Shown one piece after another: positions 54,595-62,212 of a DNA stretch of 64,000 nt. A model generated the notes under the pieces. It made no database searches. It saw nothing but the letters and a program-made list of their open reading frames with translations, and was not told the origin of the DNA. The translations under genes and the position numbers were made by a program. Within the stretch, counting starts at the first letter, position 1; each line of letters starts with the position of its first letter. Source of the stretch: Maribacter stanieri (GTDB lineage Bacteria; Bacteroidota; Bacteroidia; Flavobacteriales; Flavobacteriaceae); the NCBI RefSeq assembly GCF_900112245.1, contig NZ_FOYX01000004.1, positions 150,884 to 214,883 on the forward strand, written 5' to 3'.

Positions 54595-55359
54595 CTATTT
54601 CTTTACTAAGGGAATTATCTCGCCATTTGCTAAGCGATATCTATTAATTTCTTCTTGACTCATTAGTTTGGTGAAATTTATTTCTTCTACTTTAAAACCT
54701 ATATCTCTTAATTTGTTAAAATAGTCTCTGCCGTAAATTCTAACATGATCATATTGACCAAATATTTTAGCACGTTCAATTTTGTCCGTAATGGTATTGT
54801 CCTCAAAAGTTTCTTCTCTATTTAAATCTTGGGGAATTTGAAAGATACCCCAGCCACCAGGTTTTAAAATTCTATATAATTCAGACATGGCTTTTGTATC
54901 ATCAGGGATGTGCTCTAATACATGATTGCAAAGAATAACATCGAACATGTCATCTTCAAAAGGAAGGTTGCAGATATCTGCCTTAACGTCTGCTAGAGGC
55001 GAATTTAAATCTGTCGTAACATAATTTAGGTTTTTGAGTTTTCTAAACCTTTTGTAAAACGCTTGTTCTGGTGCAAAATGTAATACATGTAATGGAGCGG
55101 TGAAAAAATTAGTCTCCTCTTTTAGAAATAGCCATAATAAACGATGGCGTTCTAAAGAAAGCGTAGAGGGAGAAAGCACATTATCGCGCGGGTTCTCATA
55201 CCCGTAGGGTAAAAAACTGCGAAAAGTATTGCCGTCTATAGGATCTTGATAAGTATCACCTTTATAATAAGCTTTAAAAAAAGGTTTTACTAAATAGCTA
55301 AGCGATATTAATACAGGCCTTGGGATAAGGTTTAGAAAAAATTTAAAAATTTTCTTCAT
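54595..55359 (-). CDS. Class I SAM-dependent methyltransferase (methyltransf_11 type)
   Basis: A 254-residue protein. The N-terminal 35 residues are basic and amphipathic ('KKIFKFFLNLIPRPVLISL'), which could place it at the membrane. A Rossmann methyltransferase domain follows, with 'LHFAPEQAFYKRF' (~residue 91), 'DMFDVILCNHVLEHIPDD' (~residue 137) and 'ELYRILKPGGWGIFQIP' (~residue 161). The substrate is unknown. It is the last of three genes (gpmI, map, this) with gaps of 28 and 9 bases. Its stop codon directly abuts the apbE stop on the other strand. Confidence 0.85.
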   Translation of the reverse strand: MKKIFKFFLNLIPRPVLISLSYLVKPFFKAYYKGDTYQDPIDGNTFRSFLPYGYENPRDNVLSPSTLSLERHRLLWLFLKEETNFFTAPLHVLHFAPEQAFYKRFRKLKNLNYVTTDLNSPLADVKADICNLPFEDDMFDVILCNHVLEHIPDDTKAMSELYRILKPGGWGIFQIPQDLNREETFEDNTITDKIERAKIFGQYDHVRIYGRDYFNKLRDIGFKVEEINFTKLMSQEEINRYRLANGEIIPLVKK

Positions 55360-55368
55360 TTGTATTTA

Positions 55369-56187
55369 CTAAGCTTTAATAGTAGAAGCAGTAAATTCAT
55401 CTTCTTCGTCGCTCACAATACCTAAAGCTTCGTAAATATATTTGAAAGTTGATAATAGTTGTGGTTTACCGTTAACAATGGCAACATCATGTTCAAAGTG
55501 AGCACTTGGTTTACCATCAGCAGTAAGAATTGTCCAACCGTCTTTAAGTTGCTTAATATTTTTTGTACCCATATTGGTCATAGGTTCTATAGCAACAGTC
55601 ATTCCTTCAGCAAATTTTTTACCTCTACCGCGTCTACCATAATTAGGCATTTCTGGACCCTCGTGCATTTTTCTACCTAAACCATGACCTACTAATTCGC
55701 GTACTACACCATAACCATGGTCTTCTGTGAATTTCTGAATAGCATAACCAACATCTCCAACTCGGTTTCCTACCTTAAATTCACGTATACCAACATACAA
55801 AGACTTTTTAGTGACCTCTAATAACTTTTTAATTTCAGGGGAAACTTCTCCTACTTCAAAAGTATAAGCGTGATCGCCGTAAAAATCATTTTTTAATGCC
55901 CCACAATCTATAGAGATGATATCTCCCTCAACTAAAGGGGTGTTATTTGGAATACCATGAACTACCTGAGCGTTAGGACTCATACATAACGAGTTTGGGA
56001 AATCATATAATCCCAAAAATCCAGGTACCGCACCGTGATCTCGTATAAAAGTTTCAGCCAAAGTGTCTAAGTGTAGTGTTGTAACACCCGGTTTTACCTC
56101 TGAAGCAATCATTCCTAAGGTTTTAGAAACAATTAGCGCACTCTCTCGCATTAATTCAATCTCTTCGGCTGTCTTTAATTTTATCAT
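55369..56187 (-). CDS. map: Type I methionine aminopeptidase
   Basis: A cytoplasmic dimetal enzyme of 272 residues that removes the initiator Met. The metal ligands lie in 'ISIDCGALKNDFYGDHAYTF' in order (~residues 91-110, two Asp), 'VGHGLGRKMHEGPEMPNYG' (~residue 169, His) and 'MTVAIEPM' (~residue 198, Glu), plus a late Glu in 'AHFEHDVAIV'. The C-terminus carries ~20 extra residues ('VSDEEDEFTAST'). It is placed between gpmI and the methyltransferase on one strand. Confidence 0.97.
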   Translation of the reverse strand: MIKLKTAEEIELMRESALIVSKTLGMIASEVKPGVTTLHLDTLAETFIRDHGAVPGFLGLYDFPNSLCMSPNAQVVHGIPNNTPLVEGDIISIDCGALKNDFYGDHAYTFEVGEVSPEIKKLLEVTKKSLYVGIREFKVGNRVGDVGYAIQKFTEDHGYGVVRELVGHGLGRKMHEGPEMPNYGRRGRGKKFAEGMTVAIEPMTNMGTKNIKQLKDGWTILTADGKPSAHFEHDVAIVNGKPQLLSTFKYIYEALGIVSDEEDEFTASTIKA

Positions 56188-56215
56188 ACTAATATACTTT
56201 CTGTTGTGCCCAAAT

Positions 56216-57733
56216 TTATACCAATGAATTCTGGGTCATAAATTTAGATTTTTCAATACCCATTAATTTTAAAATAGTGGGTGCTATATCTCCTAAGACA
56301 CCATCTTTTATTTGGTGTATATCTTTATCTACTAATATTAGCGGAACTGGGTTGGTGGTATGCGCTGTATTTGGGCTACCATCTTCATTTACCATTGTTT
56401 CGCAGTTACCATGATCTGCAATAACAATTACTGAGTAATCTTTTTCAATGGCTGCAGTAATTACATCGTTAGCACATTTATCAACTGTTTCGCAAGCTTT
56501 TATAGCAGCTTCCATTACACCTGTATGACCAACCATATCAGGATTTGCAAAGTTCAAGCAAATAAAATCTACATCACCCTTTTTAATTTCTGGTATAATT
56601 TTATCCCTAATTTCATACGCACTCATTTCTGGTTGCAGATCATAAGTGGCAACTTTTGGTGATGGGCATAATATACGTGACTCACCTTCAAAAGGAACTT
56701 CTCTTCCGCCATTGAAAAAGAAAGTTACGTGAGGGTATTTTTCAGTTTCGGCAATTCGTATTTGCTTTTTGCCGGCATTAGATATGACCTCGCCTAAAGT
56801 TTCAATAATATTATCTTTATTGTAAACTACATGTACATTATTGTAAGATTCATCATAGTTGGTTAGCGTAACATAATATAAGTTAAGCTTATGCATATTT
56901 TGTTCATGCATATCTACTTGACTTAGTACTTGAGTTAGCTCTCTACCACGATCTGTTCTAAAATTGAAGAAGATTACGACGTCATCTTCTTTTACAGATG
57001 CAATTGGTGTACCATCTGTGCTGGTCATTACAATTGGTTTTATAAACTCATCGGTAATATCATTGTCGTAACTTTTTTGAATGGTTTTACCAATGTCAGT
57101 AGATTTTTCACCTACTGCATTTACAATGACATCATATGCTTCTTTAACGCGCTCCCATCGTTTATCACGATCCATAGCGTAATATCTACCAATTACAGTA
57201 GCTAACTTTGTGTTTTTATCTGCACCAAAGTGTACAATATCTTCTAAAAAACCTTTACCACTTTTTGGATCTACGTCTCTACCATCAGTAAAGGCATGTA
57301 AATACATGTTCTCTACACCAGATTCTTTACCAGCGGTAATTAATCCTTTAATATGATTGGTATGGCTATGCACCCCACCATCACTTAAAAGACCTAGAAA
57401 GTGAACATTCTTATTATTCTTTTTGGCGTATTCAAAAGCAGTTTTTAAAACAGGCTCAGAACTTAAGGTGTTTTCTTTAACCGCTTTGTTGATTTTTGCT
57501 AGATCTTGATAAACAATTCTACCAGCCCCTAAATTCATGTGTCCTACTTCGCTATTTCCCATCTGACCTTCAGGTAGGCCAACATTCATACCATCGGTAA
57601 GTAAGTTAGAATTAGCGTATTTAGTATATAAACTATCAATAAAAGGAGTGTTGGCTTTATCTACGGCAGATACAGCTGGATCAGGAGATTTACCCCAACC
57701 ATCTAATATCATTAAGATTACTTTTTTGTTCAT
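56216..57733 (-). CDS. gpmI: 2,3-bisphosphoglycerate-independent phosphoglycerate mutase
   Basis: A two-metal enzyme of 505 residues that interconverts 3- and 2-phosphoglycerate in glycolysis. The N-terminal 'LMILDGWG' holds a metal-binding Asp, and 'MGNSEVGHMNLGAGRIVYQD' in order (residues ~58-77) holds the catalytic Ser. 'FTDGRDVDPKSG' (~residue 148) and 'VIVIADHGNCETM' (~residue 437) complete the site. It heads a three-gene unit; a TATTTTTG -7 element lies 23 bases upstream. Confidence 0.97.
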   Translation of the reverse strand: MNKKVILMILDGWGKSPDPAVSAVDKANTPFIDSLYTKYANSNLLTDGMNVGLPEGQMGNSEVGHMNLGAGRIVYQDLAKINKAVKENTLSSEPVLKTAFEYAKKNNKNVHFLGLLSDGGVHSHTNHIKGLITAGKESGVENMYLHAFTDGRDVDPKSGKGFLEDIVHFGADKNTKLATVIGRYYAMDRDKRWERVKEAYDVIVNAVGEKSTDIGKTIQKSYDNDITDEFIKPIVMTSTDGTPIASVKEDDVVIFFNFRTDRGRELTQVLSQVDMHEQNMHKLNLYYVTLTNYDESYNNVHVVYNKDNIIETLGEVISNAGKKQIRIAETEKYPHVTFFFNGGREVPFEGESRILCPSPKVATYDLQPEMSAYEIRDKIIPEIKKGDVDFICLNFANPDMVGHTGVMEAAIKACETVDKCANDVITAAIEKDYSVIVIADHGNCETMVNEDGSPNTAHTTNPVPLILVDKDIHQIKDGVLGDIAPTILKLMGIEKSKFMTQNSLV

Positions 57734-57755
57734 CTTTCAAAAGGTTTTAGGATAA

Positions 57756-57763
57756 CAAAAATA
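57756..57763 (-). promoter_or_regulatory. Candidate promoter -7 element for gpmI-map
   Basis: The minus strand reads TATTTTTG, an exact TAnnTTTG match, 23 bases before the gpmI start. No clear -33 element is seen. Confidence 0.5.
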
Positions 57764-57957
57764 CTATGTTCTATTAAGTTAAGCTACTAGATTACATACC
57801 TTTTTTATATAGATAGTGTATCGCAACATATTTTCATGATGGGTGAAGATTTGTTTGTTAAAGTTTAGTTATAACAATGTTAAAGATTGAAACAATTTAG
57901 ATTAGTTGGCGTCTTATAAGTGTACACTATTGTACTCATCAATTAAAATCAATCATC

Positions 57958-58350
57958 ATGAAAAAAGTAATTCTTACATTATCAATGGTAGCTCTTACCA
58001 TGGGGTCAACAGTAATGGCTTCTGAAACCGCAAATTCAACATTAACTTTTAATACAGAACTTGTTTCCAAGGTCGATATTAGTTCATTTTGTAAAGCAGT
58101 TATACAAGGAGATTTAGAGACCGTTGAACGTTTAATCGATTTAGGTGAAGACGTTAATCAAAAATCTTTGGGTATGACGCCGGCAATGTTTGCTGCCCGC
58201 TATAACAAAGCAAACATTTTAAAGGTGTTAATAGCTAGTGGTGCCGATTTGAATATGAAGAGTAGTCAAGGGTATACGGCTAAACGTTATGCAGAACTTT
58301 CAAATGCGGCAGAGGCTCTTGAATTAATTGAAATAGCAGTAGGAAGCTAA
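57958..58350 (+). CDS. Secreted ankyrin-repeat protein (paralogue 1)
   Basis: A 130-residue protein with a signal peptide ('KKVILTLSMVALTMGSTVMA'). It then has about three ankyrin units (residues ~45-125), with 'AVIQGDLETVERLIDLGEDVN', 'GMTPAMFAARYNKANILKVLI' (both given here as family-like blocks just over unit length) and 'GYTAKRYAELSNAAEALELI'. Ankyrin repeats bind other proteins; the partner is unknown. It would sit in the periplasm or outside. The next gene is a clear paralogue in the same orientation, pointing to tandem duplication. The 224-base region upstream is AT-rich, and I could not name a promoter in it. Confidence 0.88.
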   Translation: MKKVILTLSMVALTMGSTVMASETANSTLTFNTELVSKVDISSFCKAVIQGDLETVERLIDLGEDVNQKSLGMTPAMFAARYNKANILKVLIASGADLNMKSSQGYTAKRYAELSNAAEALELIEIAVGS

Positions 58351-58383
58351 GTCCATTTTAAAATATTTCTACTTGTAGAAACT

Positions 58384-58431
58384 AAACCCTATGCCCCGAT
58401 TTTTAAAGAAATTGAGGTATAGGTTTTTTTT
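58384..58431 (+). terminator. Imperfect terminator between the ankyrin genes
   Basis: AAACCCTATGCC pairs imperfectly (one bulge, one G-T pair) with GGTATAGGTTT and is followed by eight T. It would give the first ankyrin gene its own transcript. Confidence 0.65.
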
Positions 58432-58548
58432 AGTATTTTTTAATTGTTAAATATTTATTATTTCTTTCTTAATTACATGATATTAACATAATTATATATG
58501 TAAATTTATGTAATCAATAAAATTATTAATCAAAACAATATAAATATT

Positions 58549-58935
58549 ATGAAAAAATCAATTTCAATTTTGTTATTCATTAGCGTGTTTACATTAACAG
58601 GAGTTTATGCAAATAATAGTAATCTCATCAATTTAAACGAATCAATATCTGTTTCGGTCAATGATGAAATTAGCTCATTGTGCAAGGCGGTAATGAAAGG
58701 GGATATTGACCAAGTTAGAAGTCTTATCGCTATAGGGGAAGAATTAAATGAAAAGTCTTTAGGACTTACACCTGCAATGTACGCTGCCAGATATAATAAG
58801 GCAGAAGTATTAAAAGTGTTATTGCTAAACGGGGCAAACCTTAATATTAAAAGTGATCAAGGGTATACAGCTAAAGAATATGCTAAAATGTCTAATGCAA
58901 AAGATGTGCTAAGTGTAATAAATGAAAATTCTTAG
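58549..58935 (+). CDS. Secreted ankyrin-repeat protein (paralogue 2)
   Basis: A 128-residue paralogue of the preceding gene, with a signal peptide ('ISILLFISVFTLTGVYA') and the same run of ankyrin units. Shared blocks include 'SLGLTPAMYAARYNKAEVLK' and 'SDQGYTAKEYAKMSNAKD'. The signal region and the first 20 mature residues have diverged much more than the repeats. The spacer before it (58351-58548) holds a terminator and AT-rich DNA, so it likely has its own promoter. Function unknown; protein binding in the periplasm or at the surface is inferred. Confidence 0.88.
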   Translation: MKKSISILLFISVFTLTGVYANNSNLINLNESISVSVNDEISSLCKAVMKGDIDQVRSLIAIGEELNEKSLGLTPAMYAARYNKAEVLKVLLLNGANLNIKSDQGYTAKEYAKMSNAKDVLSVINENS

Positions 58936-58953
58936 TATTTAAATTTTTAAATT

Positions 58954-58992
58954 AAAAAGGGCTCATTGAAATTTCAATGAGCCCTTTTTTAA
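58954..58992 (+). terminator. Terminator after the second ankyrin gene
   Basis: The palindrome AAAAAGGGCTCATTGAAAT / TTCAATGAGCCCTTTTT is followed by a T run. Its A run on the left also allows termination of leftward transcripts. Confidence 0.92.
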
Positions 58993-59043
58993 ATAATACA
59001 TAATTCTACTCCAAATAGTGTTCAGGTAAAAGAGTAAAAGACG

Positions 59044-59211
59044 TTAAAAATCAAATCCGTTTGCAGCTCTTATGACAAAAGCATACAGTGCCATAAATAT
59101 CATTAGGGCACAAAATACTGAGTAGACTTTTAAAATTGCAACCAATATTTCTGGTTTACAGTTTTCAAACGCCTGCACGTATAAATTCTTGAAATGTGTA
59201 ATTGTTCCCAT
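59044..59211 (-). CDS. Small single-pass membrane protein, 55 residues
   Basis: This short gene has an ATG at 59211 and a TAA at 59044. The product starts 'MGTITHFKNLYVQAFENCK', then has one hydrophobic helix (~residues 24-47, 'ILKVYSVFCALMIFMALYAF') and ends 'RAANGFDF'. Its size and layout resemble a family of ~55-residue Flavobacteriaceae proteins of unknown function (possibly DUF6747; from memory and unchecked). Codon use and a sensible N-terminus support a real gene. It lies alone between the ankyrin genes and the M48 peptidase gene. Confidence 0.7.
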   Translation of the reverse strand: MGTITHFKNLYVQAFENCKPEILVAILKVYSVFCALMIFMALYAFVIRAANGFDF

Positions 59212-59347
59212 TATAGTGTTCTTCTATGATTAAATCATAGCTATAAAGGCAATTCATAAATGGCAAAATAAGCTTGGGACTTACTCAAATTTACAAAAAT
59301 ATAAATAGCAAGGTATGTGCTCTAGACAAAGTGCACAAAAAATCCGA

Positions 59348-60118
59348 TTAACCCTGGTTTTTGTACTTGTCTATGGCTTCTTTAATTTTTTCTATTCTAT
59401 TTTCTGGATCAGGGTGGGTACTTTGAAACTCAGGAGTACGATCAGGACCGCCTGCTGCTTTTAAAATTTCCATTACTTTAATCATTTCATAAGGATCGTA
59501 ACCAGATTGTATCATGAACAATACGCCAAGCTCATCACTTTCCAATTCATCACCACGTCCATTTTTTAAAAGTGTGTTCTGACCAATACTACCTAAAATA
59601 CTACCCATATCACCAGCGCCAACTGTTGCACCCATGGTTGCTGTCTGCCAAGTTTGACTATCTGCAATTCTTTCTGCAGAATGTCTACCAATAACATGAC
59701 CAATTTCATGACCTAAAACTCCGGCCAATTGAGCTTCGTTTAGTTGAGAAAATAAAGCATAGGTTATAAAGCATTGTCCACCAGGTAATGCAAAAGCATT
59801 TATGGTCTGGTCATCTGCCAATAAATGAAAATCATACTGATATGGTGTTTCTCTAGCAATACTATTTTGAACTAACTTATTACCCACAGATTCAACAAAA
59901 GATTGTAAACGTTGATCAGGATAAAGACCACCATGTTGCTGCGCCATTTCTGGAGCACTTTGTAAGCCAATGGCAATTTCTTGATCAGAAGTCATAGTAA
60001 TATGCTGGGATCTCCCTGTGTAAGGGTTCTCTTCAGTATTGCTGCATTTTTGTATAAATGCGAAGGCAACAATTGCCAAACCAATAAAAATTCTAATTTT
60101 CCAACTTCCTCTTCTCAT
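59348..60118 (-). CDS. M48 family zinc metallopeptidase, membrane-anchored or lipoprotein
   Basis: A 256-residue protein. The N-terminal hydrophobic segment (residues ~9-24) ends in 'FIQKCSN', which may be a lipobox or a simple anchor. The catalytic zinc site is HEIGH (~residue 137) with the third ligand in 'ELESDELGVLFM' (~residue 192), as in the BepA/Oma1-like M48 group. Such enzymes handle misfolded outer-membrane or membrane proteins. The C-terminus has the 'FQSTHPDPENRIEKI' motif typical of periplasmic M48 members. An M15 peptidase gene ends 39 bases upstream on the same strand. Confidence 0.93.
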   Translation of the reverse strand: MRRGSWKIRIFIGLAIVAFAFIQKCSNTEENPYTGRSQHITMTSDQEIAIGLQSAPEMAQQHGGLYPDQRLQSFVESVGNKLVQNSIARETPYQYDFHLLADDQTINAFALPGGQCFITYALFSQLNEAQLAGVLGHEIGHVIGRHSAERIADSQTWQTATMGATVGAGDMGSILGSIGQNTLLKNGRGDELESDELGVLFMIQSGYDPYEMIKVMEILKAAGGPDRTPEFQSTHPDPENRIEKIKEAIDKYKNQG

Positions 60119-60157
60119 GGTAATGTGTTATAGTACAGGCTCTAAAGTACAAAATGC

Positions 60158-60892
60158 TTATAATAGGTCACTATTAATATCTAAAACATTATTTTGAATG
60201 TAAGATTTTAAAAATCCCATTGTAAAATTATCTGCTCCGTAAAAATCTTCTCGAATAAGAATTGATGCGATATTCTTGCTTCTAAATTGCTCAAGCATTG
60301 GTATGGATAATGGTGCGTAGCTATAATGCCAAGGTTCATATTTAAACCCTCTTCTTTTAGGGTCATCTGTGTATACTAGGTAAAAACCGTAGGTTTCGGA
60401 ATTTTCATCCATCCATTTTTTGAAGTCAACGTAAGGGCCTTCCCCTTCAAACTTATGAGGAACCAAAACATCACCCTCTACTTTTCTGTAACCATCAACC
60501 ACATCAATATCGGTACCCCAATGATGTCTACTTGTACCTGGTATGGTAGAATATTCAATTATTTTATCAATAGCATCTGTAGGGTTCATGCCATCATCAT
60601 CTGTATATTTTAAAAATTTGCGCTCAAAAATTGCTTCTTGCCTATCGTAATTTCTAAAGCTTGAAACTATTTTAAGGTCAATGCCATCTTTGTATGCTGC
60701 TTTTTTCATTTCAACAAAGGCATCATGAGCTTCTTTTCTAAGATTAATGTCTTTTCCATAAAGCTCAATATCCTCTTTTCCCATAAGTTCTAAAATGGAA
60801 TATTCGGTATCTTCTTGAATAAAAAAAGTTGGGGCAATGGCTAGTGCCAAAGCAGCTGAACTGCTTCTGTTGATAAATGTTCTTCTCTGCAT
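60158..60892 (-). CDS. M15 family D,D-carboxypeptidase (VanY-like)
   Basis: A 244-residue protein with an N-terminal signal, possibly Tat-like given 'MQRRTFINRSSSAALALAIA'. The M15B zinc site is complete: 'SRHHWGTDIDVVDG' supplies His and Asp (~residue 126) and 'YEPWHYSY' the last His (~residue 192). It is predicted to trim the terminal D-Ala from peptidoglycan stem peptides in the periplasm, linking it to the wall made by the genes at the left end of the window. It does not look like an antibiotic-resistance cluster; no vanHAX-type genes are nearby. Confidence 0.9.
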   Translation of the reverse strand: MQRRTFINRSSSAALALAIAPTFFIQEDTEYSILELMGKEDIELYGKDINLRKEAHDAFVEMKKAAYKDGIDLKIVSSFRNYDRQEAIFERKFLKYTDDDGMNPTDAIDKIIEYSTIPGTSRHHWGTDIDVVDGYRKVEGDVLVPHKFEGEGPYVDFKKWMDENSETYGFYLVYTDDPKRRGFKYEPWHYSYAPLSIPMLEQFRSKNIASILIREDFYGADNFTMGFLKSYIQNNVLDINSDLL

Positions 60893-61016
60893 AACTCTAT
60901 ATTGGTGTTATTTAATACAAAAGATTTGCCAAACTTGATCAAAATGAAAAAACTTTTGAAATTGGTAAATCATGCAATGTAAAAGTAGTGAATCTTGAAC
61001 TTAAAAGATTTTAGTA

Positions 61017-62198
61017 TCAATTTTCTTCATAAGTAGTAAGGTATAAATACCCTTGATGTTTAATGTTTAAATCGTTCAAGGTTATTATGTAATAGTAAAT
61101 ACCAGAAGGTAAACCTATATTTTTAGCTATTACACCATTAACATTAGAAATACCATTAAACTCATTGTTATAATTCTTCAATGAGAATACCATTCTACCG
61201 TACCTATTAAATATTTGCAAGGCATTATTTGGAGAATTTTCTATACCCTCTATAATGAGATAATCATTTATACCATCACCATTAGGTGTCATATAATAAT
61301 TATCTAAAGTAATATTATCTAAAGCTTCAAATATATCTGAATTGCCCCCAATGGTCAAAATTTCATAATCGTTAGGTATAAATTCTTCGGAAGTAATAGA
61401 ACCATTACTAAAATCACCTTCAACATTGGTGTTACCCAGGCTAACCCAAACTTTATCAATTACGCTCCAACCAACAACTTTTAAATCAGAAATGAAGTCA
61501 CCGAAAAAATTAGCATTACTGTCTTCGTCCCAGGTCAATGTCACTTTAGAAGGAACGCTACCTTCTAAATGCCAAAATTCATATTCACTTACAGATAAAA
61601 ATTCGTTCTCTTTTAAACTGGTGTCGAAACTGGTGCCAACTATACTTGGGGTGTTAGGGTCTTCGAAATAGTATGCAGATTTGGCATAATCGTTAGAGCT
61701 AATGGATTCTATACTTAACGGACGTAATTTGCCATATTGGCCAATTGGAAATGTAAATTCAGTCTTTTTACTTATTGCAGCATAACCGTCTACCTTTGTA
61801 TTATCACCTTCTCCAATATAAAAAGAGTCGTTTAAGAAGTTGATGTTTACTTCAGATGAAGCTCTAGAAGTAATTATATCTCCTGAAATTAGATTGGCAT
61901 TATTTAAAACACCTACCGTATTGTCTACATAAAGGTCATTGTCTACGGCAACCTCAAAGTCATAGAAGACTGGGTTAGAGCCACCAGAAATTGTAAGCGC
62001 CTTATCCATAGAATAAAAACCTACTAAGCCTTTATTTTGATTAAATGCTCCATTGTTAATGACATCCATATGAAAACCAACAATACCCAAATTGTGAATT
62101 TGAATATTACCATAGTTATGCACAGCATCTTGAGCATTTGTTACCAAACAAATACCTGTCGTAATTAGTAGAAATAGATAAATAGAAATTTTTTTCAT
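61017..62198 (-). CDS. T9SS type-B (gliding-associated C-terminal domain) secreted protein
   Basis: A 393-residue protein with a signal peptide ('MKKISIYLFLLITTGICLV'). A beta-rich body follows, and then a C-terminal domain of ~85 residues: 'YMTPNGDGINDYLIIEG', 'LQIFNRYGRMVFS' and 'LPSGIYYYIITL'. This matches the T9SS type-B sorting domain, also called the gliding motility-associated C-terminal domain, which directs export and surface attachment. The function of the body is unknown. The start is ATG 62198, 14 bases after the upstream repeat-protein gene, so they form one operon. Confidence 0.88.
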   Translation of the reverse strand: MKKISIYLFLLITTGICLVTNAQDAVHNYGNIQIHNLGIVGFHMDVINNGAFNQNKGLVGFYSMDKALTISGGSNPVFYDFEVAVDNDLYVDNTVGVLNNANLISGDIITSRASSEVNINFLNDSFYIGEGDNTKVDGYAAISKKTEFTFPIGQYGKLRPLSIESISSNDYAKSAYYFEDPNTPSIVGTSFDTSLKENEFLSVSEYEFWHLEGSVPSKVTLTWDEDSNANFFGDFISDLKVVGWSVIDKVWVSLGNTNVEGDFSNGSITSEEFIPNDYEILTIGGNSDIFEALDNITLDNYYMTPNGDGINDYLIIEGIENSPNNALQIFNRYGRMVFSLKNYNNEFNGISNVNGVIAKNIGLPSGIYYYIITLNDLNIKHQGYLYLTTYEEN

Positions 62199-62212
62199 AC
62201 TTAATTTAGATA

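Noticed and set aside
60158..60892. Vancomycin-resistance type VanY gene.
   Set aside because: Only the peptidase fold is shared. No vanR/S/H/A/X genes are nearby, and M15 carboxypeptidases are common housekeeping enzymes.
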